Shown here: positions 1 through 9,295 of the stretch, piece by piece
Layout of the letters: the number at the start of each line of letters is the position of its first letter
Numbering within the stretch: the first letter of the stretch is position 1
From: Kiritimatiellia bacterium
GTDB taxonomy: Bacteria; Verrucomicrobiota; Kiritimatiellia; WLWN01
Assembly (NCBI GenBank): GCA_012103575.1
Contig: WLWN01000001.1
Coordinates: 2,050,538 to 2,114,537, forward strand
Length of the DNA: 64,000 nt
Direction: 5' to 3'
Translations under genes and position numbers: made by a program
The notes under the pieces: model-generated
What the model was told of the DNA's origin: nothing
Database searches by the model: none
The model's input: the letters and a program-made list of their open reading frames with translations, nothing else

Positions 1-1422
1 ACCCGAAATTTCAGCGATTTGTTCTGCCGAGGCTTTCTTTAGTTGGGCTATAGAACCAAAATGGTTCAATAAAACTTGTTTGCGTTTATCTCCAATACCC
101 GGAACCTCATCGAGGAGTGATTCCTTTATTCTTTTACCCCGAAGCTTCCGATGATATGTTAGGGCAAATCGATGTGCTTCATCACGGATATGTTGCACCA
201 CTTTTAACGCCAATGAATCAAGAGGCAAACGAATCGGTTTAGACACACTTTTTCGCTCGAAATAAATTTCTTCAAACCGCTTGGCAAGTCCGATAAGGGG
301 TAAATCAGTTAGCTTTAATCTGTTGAGCTCCGCTTGGGCGGCGCGTAATTGAGTAATACCGCCATCCACGATGACCAAATCAGGGTACGATTTCTTTTGT
401 TCCTGTAGACGGGTGAAACGACGACAAATGACTTCAGCCATCATCCCGGGGTCGTCAATGTCTTCAACCGTTTTAATGCGAAATAATCGATAGCGGTTCT
501 TCTGAGGCAACCCATCTACAGAACAAACCATACTCCCTACGGCATAGGTCCCAGAAATATTCGAAATATCATAGCACTCAATAATTCGGGGAAAAACGTC
601 TAACCCCAATACACCCTTTAATTCATCCAAACCGGCCTTGGCATCTTCTCTTTTTGTTTTAAGTGTTTTTGTGCCACGCGAACGTTGTTTCACCGCTTCC
701 TGTAATCGCCACAGGGTATCGCGGAGCGCGGCGGCTTTCTCAAAATTCATGGCCGTGGCCTCTTGTTCCATCTCTGCTTCAATTTCTTGCAGGTATTCCT
801 GTTTTTCGCCTCGCAAAAAAGCACACGCTAGTTCTACACGTGTACGGTATTCTCTCTGTTGAATTTTTTTCATACACGGAGCAGAACAAAAACGTATGAT
901 GTCGTTCAAACAATGTTTGTATTGTTCCGGCCCAGGAATACGTGCCACGCATTGCCTAAGCCCAAATCGTCGCTCACAAAAGGCCATGGCAGCCCGGGCT
1001 GCTGCAGTTGAGGCGTAAGGACCAAAATAAAGGGCCGTATCATCCTTTTTGATGCGACACGCGTTGAAGCGCGGATACGGTTCGTTAGGATCAATCCGTA
1101 AAAGCAAAAATCGTTTGTCATCACGGAATGCGACATTGTAACGAGGCCGATATTCTTTTATCATTTTACCTTCCGTCAAAACAGCGCTGGCTTCATCCCG
1201 AACGACAATATAATCAAAATCTTGAATACTTCGAATAAGGCCCCGCAACTTCGGATCGGCACTTTTCCGTGTGCCTTGACGGAAGTACCAACGTACTCGG
1301 TTTCGCAGGGACGTCGCCTTGCCAATATAAATAATCCGGCCATAACGATCGCGCATAAGATATACACCCGGTTTATCCGGAAGAAGTTGAAGTTTATGGC
1401 TGATCTTTTCAGAAAAATTCAT
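1..1422 (-). CDS. uvrC: Excinuclease ABC subunit C, 3' end outside window
   Basis: UvrC makes the dual incision in nucleotide excision repair after UvrAB damage recognition. The frame is open from the ATG at 1422 to base 1 (474 codons), so only the C-terminal tail is missing. Visible in order are a GIY-YIG domain (GVY at residues 19-21, YIG at 32-34), a UVR motif near residue 225 (NFEKAAALRDTL), the RNase H-like endonuclease domain (ECYDISN near 282, IVDGG further on), and the start of the helix-hairpin-helix region (DEVPGIGDKRK). No frame disruption is seen. It is divergent from the PhzF-like gene, with about 88 bp between them. Identification is by several independent motifs. Confidence 0.95.
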   Translation of the reverse strand, partial: MNFSEKISHKLQLLPDKPGVYLMRDRYGRIIYIGKATSLRNRVRWYFRQGTRKSADPKLRGLIRSIQDFDYIVVRDEASAVLTEGKMIKEYRPRYNVAFRDDKRFLLLRIDPNEPYPRFNACRIKKDDTALYFGPYASTAAARAAMAFCERRFGLRQCVARIPGPEQYKHCLNDIIRFCSAPCMKKIQQREYRTRVELACAFLRGEKQEYLQEIEAEMEQEATAMNFEKAAALRDTLWRLQEAVKQRSRGTKTLKTKREDAKAGLDELKGVLGLDVFPRIIECYDISNISGTYAVGSMVCSVDGLPQKNRYRLFRIKTVEDIDDPGMMAEVICRRFTRLQEQKKSYPDLVIVDGGITQLRAAQAELNRLKLTDLPLIGLAKRFEEIYFERKSVSKPIRLPLDSLALKVVQHIRDEAHRFALTYHRKLRGKRIKESLLDEVPGIGDKRKQVLLNHFGSIAQLKKASAEQIAEISG

Positions 1423-1510
1423 GGCGTAAGCCAAGTATATGGTATACTAAAATTCTGGGCGAGATTTTTGCTCCAAAAAAATGAGTAAACCCCAAAGGAT
1501 TAACAGCACA

Positions 1511-2329
1511 ATGAAAACTGACCTCTTTCAGGTAAACGCATTCACCAACCATCCTTGCAAGGGAAATCCTGCGGGTATCTGTCTAGCATCTTTTTCTTCT
1601 ACGCATGATATAGATTTGTCGAATACAATATGGATGCAACGTCTCGCCAAAAAAATGGGTCTTTCCGAAACCGCCTTTCTTCAAAAAGGGAAAGATATGT
1701 ATAACCTGCGATGGTTTACACCTATCTGCGAAGTCGACTTATGTGGTCATGCAACCCTAGCTAGTGCACGTGTCCTTTGGGAAACGGGTCGGCTTAGCCC
1801 CAATGAGCAAGCACATTTCAACACGCGAAGCGGTTTGCTTACAGCCAAAAAAGTCCAAAATTTTATTGAGCTCGACTTTCCAGCAGAACCCGAGACCGAG
1901 ATGGATCCTCCATCTGATTTAATCAAAGCGCTTGGCTGTTCTTTAATCTATACAGGCAAAAATCGTTTTGATTATCTTGTCGAAATAGATTCTGAAAAAG
2001 AAATATGTACGATACACCCAGATTTGGAACGACTTCGCAAGCTTCCCATTCATAGTGTCATTGTTACTGCTCAATCAGCAACGCCCCAATACGATTTTGT
2101 CTCTCGATTTTTTGCTCCTTCAGCAGGCATTGATGAAGACCCTGTTACAGGATCCGCCCATTGTTGTTTGGGTCCTTATTGGAGTCAAAAACTACACAAA
2201 AAAGAAATGAAGGCCTATCAAGCCTCGTCTCGCGGAGGTGAAATCGTTGTCCGGATAGAAAACAATCGGACGGTTCTAAAAGGGCAAGCTGTCATTGTAA
2301 ATCAAAAAACAAGGACTCAACACGATTAA
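1511..2329 (+). CDS. PhzF family isomerase-like protein
   Basis: A 272-residue member of the PhzF/diaminopimelate-epimerase fold family. The two-lobed pattern is visible: FQVNAFTNHPCKGNPAG at the N terminus, GLSETAFL near residue 50 (Glu in the position of the catalytic acid), RWFTP...DLCGHATLASA, and DEDPVTGSAHCCLGPYW near residue 209. An in-frame ATG lies at 1481, but 1511 is preferred because family homology begins there and an AAAGGA sequence lies upstream. The true substrate of most PhzF relatives is unknown, so phenazine synthesis should not be assumed. Intact and followed by an IS630 copy. Confidence 0.88.
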   Translation: MKTDLFQVNAFTNHPCKGNPAGICLASFSSTHDIDLSNTIWMQRLAKKMGLSETAFLQKGKDMYNLRWFTPICEVDLCGHATLASARVLWETGRLSPNEQAHFNTRSGLLTAKKVQNFIELDFPAEPETEMDPPSDLIKALGCSLIYTGKNRFDYLVEIDSEKEICTIHPDLERLRKLPIHSVIVTAQSATPQYDFVSRFFAPSAGIDEDPVTGSAHCCLGPYWSQKLHKKEMKAYQASSRGGEIVVRIENNRTVLKGQAVIVNQKTRTQHD

Positions 2330-2383
2330 GTGGTGAAGAATGAATATATTACAGCCGGAACGAATATTTTAATCTAGAGCGCT

Positions 2384-2947
2384 TCACGATTGAAGTGTCG
2401 CGATGTAGCACGAAGAAAACCAGCCGATTACCTCGTCGGGAGAAACCTCTTCGAACGCTTGTGTGATCGCTTCAGATAGCTCCTGCTGACTGCGGGCTGC
2501 AAGGCTGCCCAACCGATTCTTTATCTTGCCCCATATTTTTTCAATGGGGTTGGAATCGGGGCTGTAGGGTGGAAGGAATCTTACATGGGCCTCACATGAC
2601 TCAATGAGTTCAATGACCTTGGGATTGTGATGGACGCAAAGATTGTCCATGATGACGATGTCTTCAGGTGAAAGAGTCGGGAGAAAAACCCGGCGAATAT
2701 ATTCTCCCAAAACAGCCGTGTCTGTCGCCCCCTCCCCCTCCATGGCCGCTGTTGTTCCGTCCAGGCGGACCGAAGAAATCAAGGTGGTGGTACACCAATG
2801 TCCATGAGGCGTTTTGGCAAAAAGCCTGTTCCCGCCCAACGCCCGGCCCCGCAGACGAGTCATATTCGTTTTCGCCCCGGATTCATCAATAAAGACAAGG
2901 CGACTTGGATCAAGTTTGGCCACCTCTTGGATCCACTGCTTTCTCAA
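2384..2947 (-). CDS. IS630 transposase orfB, copy A
   Basis: 187 residues carrying the DDE catalytic core: FIDESG, VIMDN and NPIEKIWGKIKNR. It overlaps orfA in a different frame, and expression probably needs frameshifting from orfA. This is the most divergent of the full orfB copies (for example ATDTAVLGEY, SCEAHVRF). Confidence 0.85.
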   Translation of the reverse strand: MRKQWIQEVAKLDPSRLVFIDESGAKTNMTRLRGRALGGNRLFAKTPHGHWCTTTLISSVRLDGTTAAMEGEGATDTAVLGEYIRRVFLPTLSPEDIVIMDNLCVHHNPKVIELIESCEAHVRFLPPYSPDSNPIEKIWGKIKNRLGSLAARSQQELSEAITQAFEEVSPDEVIGWFSSCYIATLQS

Positions 2948-3357
2948 GAGATTTACATCCGCCCGGTCTTGCTCGCTGGCGTGAAGCGTTTCTTTTATAC
3001 CGGCAGCCCAACCGATTCAACGCCCGCTGTACGGCCATGATCGACCCCTTCACGCCGCTCATGTTCTTGAGTTCTTCAAGCGTTGCCGGGATGTTTGCCC
3101 CCCAGTTGAGCCAACGCCTTGAGCTGCTTTCCGCTGTAGAGGGCCTGACGATGCCCACGCGGTCGGGGAGCGGTCTGTCCGGTTTCGTTGAAACGAGAGA
3201 GCCCACGCTGAAACGTTCTAAGATCTACACGATAAGAAGATGCGATATCGGCCTGGGAGCCTTTGCCCATTTTGTAGGCATCTATCGCACGCCGCCGGAT
3301 TTCTGCTGTTGCTATACTCATGTCATGGAGTATAGACCTTCTAAAGAGGCATTTCAA
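2910..3357 (-). pseudogene. IS630 orfA, copy A, inactivated by a 2-bp deletion
   Basis: N-terminal helix-turn-helix part of the transposase (RRRAIDAYKMGKGSQADIA, then the basic linker). Reading stops at GGKHPGNA because two bases present in other copies (between CCC and GCAACG) are missing near 3090. The remainder (LEELKNMSGVKGSIMAVQ) continues in another frame to about 2910. Not expected to yield active transposase unless supplied in trans. Confidence 0.85.
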
Positions 3358-3418
3358 TCGTTAAATGCTCTAACAGGTTTCTCGTCATTAGTTGCGCACA
3401 TGACCCTTCGCTTCACAC

Positions 3419-4117
3419 CTATCCACCGGCCCCACGACAATAGATCCAAAGCGGTAATAGGATAAAGCCGGTTGCCAACAAGATGGAACAAAATAAACCC
3501 ATTCCATACAGAACCGGTGTAGATCGAGGGTGATGGATGCCAAGCGACTGGAAGGCACTCCAAAAGGCATGACGTAAATGAAACCCTAAAAAGAGCATAC
3601 ACAGAACATAAAACAATACATACGGAAGCTGACTAAACTTTTCGACCACCAAACGATGTAAATCTCGTACCGTTTCTCCTTCAAAATCAATTGAATATCC
3701 TTCTGCAATGCTGGGCCCGTATTTGAACGTTTTGATATGGATCACCGTAAAGACGAGAATAACGATTCCTGTAATAATCATGGTCGATGATGAGATCGTC
3801 TTTTTGCTAGCCCCCCCCGCTGAAGCTGTTTTGTAATAGCTAATCGGTCGTGCTTTTCTTTTGCCAATCGCTACTGAGACACCGCTAACAATGTGCATTA
3901 TAAAAAAGGCAAGCAGGAAGATTTCTGCCGTAATGACTAACGGTTTTAGCGTGTGGAGTTTGTGCGCATAACCGTTGAACAAGGCTGGATCGGAAGAAAA
4001 CAGCGTCAGATTACCAATCAGATGTATAATCAGAAAGAAAAAGAGTGCCAAGCCTGTTATAGCCATAACGACCTTTTTTCCTATAGAAGATTCAACAAAT
4101 TTTTTTAAAGAAGACAT
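3419..4117 (-). CDS. sdhC: Succinate dehydrogenase / fumarate reductase cytochrome b subunit
   Basis: A 232-residue, five-helix membrane anchor of the b558 type found in Bacteroidota, Chlorobi and PVC bacteria. It begins SSLKKFVESSIGKKVVMAITGLAL and has membrane-embedded His residues in IIHLIGN, IMHIVSG, VIHIKTF and GFHLRHAFWSAFQS. It would bind haem and pass electrons between the SdhAB head and quinone. In such genomes sdhC normally precedes sdhA and sdhB. Here it is alone on the minus strand, with IS630 copy A just past its stop and an IS1380 copy 70 bp upstream, while sdhAB lie 52 kb away on the other strand. The reading frame is intact. Confidence 0.92.
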   Translation of the reverse strand: MSSLKKFVESSIGKKVVMAITGLALFFFLIIHLIGNLTLFSSDPALFNGYAHKLHTLKPLVITAEIFLLAFFIMHIVSGVSVAIGKRKARPISYYKTASAGGASKKTISSSTMIITGIVILVFTVIHIKTFKYGPSIAEGYSIDFEGETVRDLHRLVVEKFSQLPYVLFYVLCMLFLGFHLRHAFWSAFQSLGIHHPRSTPVLYGMGLFCSILLATGFILLPLWIYCRGAGG

Positions 4118-4187
4118 CTCGGATTTCCTTCCAATGTTTGATAAGGGGCGCCCTATGGTTTCCCTTAGCCATTAGAACTTACGGTTT

Positions 4188-5846
4188 CCTGAATCCGTCA
4201 GATAAAATCTGATGATTTTTCATTACCTGTTGGGCTAAAGCGGGGAGCATACCCGTATTCAAACAAACAACCCCACCCCAACAGGTGTGTATATGAAACA
4301 ATATAAAATAAAGACTGGCAAGGGCGAACTCAACAGCACAAGCGGAAATCATCTTTGCGACCTGCTGCTTGAGGATCATGCTCAACGGATTCTTCCCTCC
4401 AATTTTCAACCACGCCGCTCCGATGCAATCTCTGATCGGGAGATCCTCCTTACCCAGATCGGCTTACTTTGCAACGGTCGAACCGATTTCAATGATATCG
4501 ACCTGTACCGGGGTGATGAGATTTTTATGAATGCCTTTGGACTTAAAAAGGGGAGTTAAAAAGGTAGCCTCTGAGCCGGTGTTCCGACGTCGTTTCGACG
4601 ACCTGCCCCCAGCCAGAACCCATGTGGGGCTACGCAAACTCAACACCGAACTTCTTTCCTCGGGCCCCTTTGGCTAGGTAGATGTCGAAGGGCTTGATCT
4701 TGTTCCCGTCGATATCGATGTGAGCCCTTTGGATCACTCAGGCTCTTCGAAAGAAGGCGTTTCCTACACCTATAAGGGCCATGATGGTTACGCCCTGATA
4801 TTTGCCTATGTGGGCACTCAAGGCCACATGCTTGAGTGCGAACTTCGACCCGGTAAACAACATTGTCAGTCGGGAACGACCGCGTTTATTGCCCGCAGCG
4901 TTGAAACGCTCCAAACCCTGGGCCTGGGTGGAAAATATTTGCTTCGGCTTGATAGTGGCAACGCTGCGACCGATAACTTCGACGCTTTTGGGGATCATTA
5001 TCTTATCGTAAAGCGAAATCCTCGCCGCGAATGTCCTAAACAAATGCTGGCCCTTGCACGCCGAGTTGGAGACAAACAAGACAGTCGTGAAGGCAAGAAC
5101 GTTTACACAGGCTTTTTCGGTCATTTCCATCCCGGTGATGACCAAAACCGCCCTTGTGTCCCGGTGGCCTTCGAAGTGATTGAACGCACCATCGATATCG
5201 ATGGTCAGAAACTTCTGGTTCCTGAACTTGAGGTGAACACCTGGTGGACGAACCTCTCTTGTCGTGCCAAGACGGTGCTAGATCTCTATCATGGACATGG
5301 CCCCAGCGAGCAGTACCACAGTGAACTCAAAAGCGATCTTGATGTTGAGCGATTGCCTTCGGGGAGACTCTGTGCCAATAAGATTATTCTGTTATGCGCC
5401 ATGGTGGCCTTCAACCTATTGCGCGGTCTTGGCCAAGAGGTCATCAAACGGGCTGGGCTTGCCCCGCAAAAAATCAACATCCCGCGCTGGCGAATCAAAA
5501 CGGTTCTCAAAAATATCGTTTATTGCGCGGTTCGATTGGTCCGCCACGCCGGACGAATTGAACTTCACTTTGGCAAGCGTTGTCGCTGGTTTGAAGTGAT
5601 ACAAGATATTGCCCATTCCTTCGCATAGCCCTCCGTGCACCTTTAACAATACTCTAAGGCGACTGCCCAAGGAGGCCTATGCCCCAAAATGGGCAAATCA
5701 GAGTGAATCTGACCTGTACGCTCAAAAAATTCATCAGGGTGATACTTGCCGGTCCCAATCCGCCCAAAAGCGAGCATCTCAAGGAAAAAATTTTTCAACT
5801 TTTGAGCCCCAAAACGCCTTCCGAAGCGATAGCTGACGGATTCAGG
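4188..5846 (+). mobile_element. IS1380-family element, copy 1, with 5-bp target duplication
   Basis: Ends are CCTGAATCCGTCAG (4188-4201) and its reverse complement (5833-5846), and the element is flanked by the direct repeat GGTTT (4183-4187 and 5847-5851). It is inserted one base past the xthA stop codon. The transposase inside is inactivated. The end sequence is nearly the same as the ends of the small MITE-like elements elsewhere in the window. Confidence 0.93.
4287..5628 (+). pseudogene. IS1380 transposase, frameshift plus nonsense
   Basis: IS1380 family DDE transposase in pieces: residues up to FGLKKGS (stop at 4559), a second frame (KVASEPVF...), then an in-frame TAG near 4677 within GPFG-VDVEGLD, where the partial copy at 43.8 kb reads Tyr. 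The rest (from 4720) is open, with a LDLYHGHGPSEQYHSELK signature and a Leu/Arg-rich C terminus. Two independent lesions make it non-functional. Confidence 0.9.
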
Positions 5847-5851
5847 GGTTT

Positions 5852-6625
5852 TTATAGGTCTATATCAGCAACAAGAAAAGTATGATCAGAGGGCCGATCA
5901 GCCAACCGTGGTTCTAAATCGATGTAAGCATTTTTACATCGATTCGCCAGCGGTGTGCTTGCCAAAATATAGTCAATCCGCCATCCCATTCCTCGCTTTA
6001 CAGCGTTCGGAGTTCGGTAGTCATAATATGTGTAGTGTCCCGCTTCTGGATGATGGACACGAAACACATCGACAAACCCCCATTTTCGGCAATCGGAAAA
6101 GGCCGCTCTAACATCCTTGTGATAGCAAACATGATTTTCTTGTCGGTCAGCATTATGGATGTCAATCGCTTCAGCAGCCACATTAATGTCACCCATCCAT
6201 ATTAGGTCATCTTCCGCTGTGAAATGACGTTCGAAATACGCTCGAAGACGTTTAAACCATTCAAGTTTATACGTGTACATTTCGTGATCGATCTCACGGC
6301 CCTGAGGAATATAAGTATTCACGACCGTAATAGGCCCGATTGTTGCGCGAATTAACCGGGACTCATCGGCAAGTCCACCATCATCAAACCCGCATCGAAT
6401 ATTGCGAGCTGTTTCACGCGAAAAAAGGGCGACTCCATTATAGGCTTTTTGACCTTTAAAGTGGACGTGGTAACCCGCCTCTTCAATGGGGTCACGAGGG
6501 AAAAGTTCATCGACAACTTTTGTTTCCTGAACACATAAGATGTCGGGTTGATATTGTTTTAACCAATCCAGTACAATATCTAAGCGGGATCGAATAGAGT
6601 TTGCATTAAATGTGGCGATTTTCAT
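5852..6625 (-). CDS. xthA: Exodeoxyribonuclease III
   Basis: AP endonuclease / 3'-5' exonuclease of base-excision repair, 257 residues. All hallmark motifs are present: TFNANSIRSRL at the start, CVQETK (metal-binding Glu), YIPQGRE, WMGDINVA (Asp/Asn), GWRIDYILAS and the C-terminal PSDHTFLVADID catalytic pair. The frame runs to 6685, but the start at 6625 is chosen because it gives the canonical MKIATFNANS N terminus and lies 1 bp past the stop of the upstream small gene, implying translational coupling. The IS1380 copy begins its duplication right after the stop. Confidence 0.95.
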   Translation of the reverse strand: MKIATFNANSIRSRLDIVLDWLKQYQPDILCVQETKVVDELFPRDPIEEAGYHVHFKGQKAYNGVALFSRETARNIRCGFDDGGLADESRLIRATIGPITVVNTYIPQGREIDHEMYTYKLEWFKRLRAYFERHFTAEDDLIWMGDINVAAEAIDIHNADRQENHVCYHKDVRAAFSDCRKWGFVDVFRVHHPEAGHYTYYDYRTPNAVKRGMGWRIDYILASTPLANRCKNAYIDLEPRLADRPSDHTFLVADIDL

Positions 6626-6626
6626 C

Positions 6627-6815
6627 TTAATCGCAATGCCGGCAACGTATCGTGGTAAAAACCGCGTCTTTATCCCCTTCAGCAATCGCGTAATCGAGCA
6701 GAATACGTAACGCTTTAGATGCGTTTGGAAGGTGATACTGCGTGGCCATCGACTCTAGCCAATTTTTGTGTTCTTCTTGTATATCATAACTGACATTTAC
6801 TTTTAAGTTAGGCAT
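6627..6815 (-). CDS. Small conserved protein, possible ribbon-helix-helix type
   Basis: 62 residues with a strong ribosome-binding site (CGGAGGAAGCATCATG). It starts with a beta-like LKVNVSY stretch followed by two helices (EEHKNWLESMATQY, NASKALRILLDYAI), reminiscent of ribbon-helix-helix DNA binders, and ends IRCRHC, a possible metal or redox pair. It is co-transcribed with xthA (1-bp gap). Function not known; the fold guess is inference. Confidence 0.7.
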   Translation of the reverse strand: MPNLKVNVSYDIQEEHKNWLESMATQYHLPNASKALRILLDYAIAEGDKDAVFTTIRCRHCD

Positions 6816-6899
6816 GATGCTTCCTCCGTTTGTTTAGGCTGTTAAAGAATATAAAGTTACCAGAGTACACTCTTATGTAGAAAACAAAAAAACAGTAAA

Positions 6900-8087
6900 A
6901 TGATACTTCATGATTATCTTATTATCGGTGGAGGATTAGCGGCTGATGCAGCGGTCGCGGGCATTAAGTCTATTATGCCAGATGCGGATATTGGGATTGT
7001 TAGTGAAGAATCTGATCCTCCCTATAATCGGCCTCCGCTTTCCAAAGGACTTTGGGACGGGTTCCCTTTAAAATTCATTTGGCGAGGTACAGAGAAGCGA
7101 GGAGTCACCCTGCATCTAGACCGAAAAGCCATACACCTCGACCCGCAAACCCAATCCATAACAGACGATCAAAATACCGTTTATAGCTATAAAAAGCTTT
7201 TATTGGCGACAGGTGGGTCTGTTCGAAAATTACCGTTAGATACAGACACCATCATTTATTATCGAACATTAGAGGATTACCGCCAGCTCAAACAACGCAC
7301 AGAAAATAGAGATCGTTTTGCGGTTATTGGCGGAGGGTTTATTGGTTCTGAACTGGCCGCTGTTTTAGCGAAAAAGAGCAAAAAAGTGATCATGCTTTTT
7401 CCTGAAGAAGGCATTCTTTCTCGCGTTTTGCCCCAGGAATTATCTCTGTATTTAAATCAAGTCTACAAGCAGCATAACATAGAGGTAATGACCGGTGTGA
7501 TTGTTCGTAGTCTGGTAGAGGATCAGGCGGTGATCCTAAAACTAGATGATGACCGAGCCATTGAAGTCGATGGCGCCGTAGCCGGAATAGGGGTGGAAGC
7601 TCGGGTAGAATTGGCGGTAGAAGCTGAGTTGAAGGTTGATCACGGAATTGTTGTTGATAAACATCTTTGCACAACGGATCCCCATATTTATGCGGCCGGT
7701 GACGTGGCACGCTTTTATAATCCCTCATTAGACAAACGCATACGGCTTGAACATGAGGATAATGCCTATATGATGGGTGAAACGGCCGGTAAAAACATGG
7801 CCGGTTCTTCGCTCGTATATCACCATCTTCCCTCGTTTTATTCTCAATTATTTGACAACATGTATGAAGCGGTTGGCGAGTTGGATCCACGGATGGAAAC
7901 GTTAACAGAATGGGAAACGCCTTTCCAGAAAGGCGTTGTCTTCTACTTAAACAACCAACGTGTCCGCGGTGTTCTATCCTGGAATGCAGAAGGACTTATG
8001 GACGCAGCTCGTCAGCTTATTCAACAATCTGAATCTGTGGATACGTGTTTTTTAAAAGAATGGGCACAACGGAACATAAACCGCTGA
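6900..8087 (+). CDS. FAD-dependent NAD(P)H oxidoreductase, AIF / ferredoxin-reductase-like
   Basis: 395 residues with two Rossmann folds: FAD site IIGGGLAADAA near residue 8, NAD(P) site VIGGGFIGSELAA near 145, and the second FAD contact YAAGDVA near 264. The C-terminal part (HHLPSFYSQLFDNMYEAVGEL) resembles the AIF/ferredoxin-reductase C-terminal domain rather than a disulfide reductase, and no CxxxxC redox pair is seen. It probably moves electrons from NAD(P)H to a small iron-sulfur protein or quinone-like acceptor, but no partner gene is adjacent. Intact and apparently monocistronic. Confidence 0.85.
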   Translation: MILHDYLIIGGGLAADAAVAGIKSIMPDADIGIVSEESDPPYNRPPLSKGLWDGFPLKFIWRGTEKRGVTLHLDRKAIHLDPQTQSITDDQNTVYSYKKLLLATGGSVRKLPLDTDTIIYYRTLEDYRQLKQRTENRDRFAVIGGGFIGSELAAVLAKKSKKVIMLFPEEGILSRVLPQELSLYLNQVYKQHNIEVMTGVIVRSLVEDQAVILKLDDDRAIEVDGAVAGIGVEARVELAVEAELKVDHGIVVDKHLCTTDPHIYAAGDVARFYNPSLDKRIRLEHEDNAYMMGETAGKNMAGSSLVYHHLPSFYSQLFDNMYEAVGELDPRMETLTEWETPFQKGVVFYLNNQRVRGVLSWNAEGLMDAARQLIQQSESVDTCFLKEWAQRNINR

Positions 8088-8203
8088 CCCGAATTTTACT
8101 GCATAGAGTTGATGATCTATCATTGAGGTTCGTATAAACACAGTTCTCTCTGTACATACTAGAATTTTCTCGATATATAATTAATAATGTCTGATGGAAA
8201 AGC

Positions 8204-8473
8204 ATGGATACTACAAAAAATATAGATGATGGGCCCATATACAGAGATCTAGTGAAGCTTATTCAACAGTTGATTTCTGACTACAGACATCAATATCTAT
8301 GGTTCTATCGAGAAAATTTTTTGCCAGAAAATGACGCCCAGGCCTTGAAAGCATTGAAACAGATTCAACGGCATGGCGATAGAGCGGGTTACATACGTGC
8401 ACGAAAGCTCGAAAAATGGCTCTTACAACAATCCAAAGAAATGTATGCCAGCGTATCGCCTCAAACCGGATAG
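8204..8473 (+). CDS. Small protein upstream of AbiEii-like gene
   Basis: 89 residues, charged and helical (LVKLIQQLISDYRHQYLWFYRENFL, ALKALKQIQRHGDRAGYIRARKLEKWL), with no membrane segment. It overlaps the following nucleotidyltransferase gene by 58 bp in another frame, the arrangement of an antitoxin-like partner gene. I do not recognise the family; the antitoxin role is inferred only from position. Confidence 0.6.
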   Translation: MDTTKNIDDGPIYRDLVKLIQQLISDYRHQYLWFYRENFLPENDAQALKALKQIQRHGDRAGYIRARKLEKWLLQQSKEMYASVSPQTG

Positions 8474-9231
8474 AGAACGGAGAGAGTTATATAGCAGGTG
8501 GTGTAGCGCTGAATGTTTTGTTAAGCGCCTCTCGTGTCTCCAGAGATATTGATCTATTTCATAATACCCAAGAAGCATTGCAGTCCGCATGGGACAAGGA
8601 CCGATTTTTGCTGCAAGAGGACGCCTATCGGATAGAGATCATTCGAGAGAGGCAAACATTTATCGAGGCCCTTATCAGCAAGGATGATCAACATGTTCTT
8701 ATGCAGTGGACAAGCGACAGCACCTAGCGTTTTTTTCCCCTTATTGAACATGAGGAACTCGGGCTTACTCTTCATCCGTTTGACTTAGCCACAAATAAAG
8801 TATTAGCGTTAGTAGGTCGCCTGGAGATTCGCGACTGGACTGATTTAATAGAGTGCCACAAAGACATTCAACCATTGGGGTATTTGATATGGGCTTCGTG
8901 CGGCAAAGATCCCGGTTTAAACCCGGCTCTGATACTGGAAGAGGCCAAGAGATCGAGTCATTATACAGTAGTGGATATGGCGGAGATCTCCTTTAAAGGA
9001 GCCTCCCCGGATTTAAAAAAGCTCTCTAAACTTTGGAAAGGAATGCTTCAGGAAGCAAGTCAAATCATTGAGCTTTTACCTGTCGAACATATGGGTGAGT
9101 GTGTGCTGAATATAAAACAGGAGCTACTGCAAAATGGTCCTATTGAATTACAAAAATCGTTAAAACAGAACCAAATCTTATTTCATGCGGGCTCTATCAG
9201 AGGTGCCTTTCCGACGTTGAAGCATTCGTAG
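8416..9231 (+). pseudogene. AbiEii/AbiGii-toxin-like nucleotidyltransferase with in-frame TAG
   Basis: The translation carries the nucleotidyltransferase signature GGVALN followed by SRDIDLFH (the G-[GS]...D-x-D pattern of the AbiEii/MenT group). At 8725-8727 a TAG interrupts the frame in DST-stop-RFFPLIEHEELGLTLHPFDLATNKV. The same frame then stays open to 9231, and the second part is typical of the family. Relatives usually have a Tyr at that site, so a single substitution is the simplest explanation. The remainder of the frame is clean, so the loss is recent or the codon is recoded. Confidence 0.82.
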
Positions 9232-9295
9232 CGTCAATCGAGAAGATTCCATGTTGATGCTCTACGGATCAGCATGATTAGGCCTGGGGTCAAGG

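Larger units (their letters stand above)
2377..3370 (-). mobile_element. IS630-family element, copy A (994 bp)
   Basis: Bounded by imperfect terminal inverted repeats (GAGCGCTTCACGATTGAAG on the left, GAGCATTTAACGATTGAAA on the right when reversed) and flanked by TA on both sides (2375-2376 and 3371-3372), the target duplication typical of IS630/Tc1-mariner. It carries two overlapping frames, orfA and orfB. Compared with copies C, E and H it lacks 2 bp inside orfA, which kills that frame. It sits immediately downstream of sdhC. Confidence 0.95.

Noticed and set aside
2905..3465. 186-codon plus-strand frame across IS630 copy A
   Set aside because: It recurs in every IS630 copy as the antisense of the transposase and has no independent support.
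3419..4117. sdhC cut off by IS630 copy A
   Set aside because: The stop codon at 3419 lies 49 bp away from the IS, and the C terminus has normal length for the family.
7390..7890. 166-codon minus-strand frame inside the AIF-like reductase gene
   Set aside because: It is an antisense shadow of a well-supported gene with no family traits.
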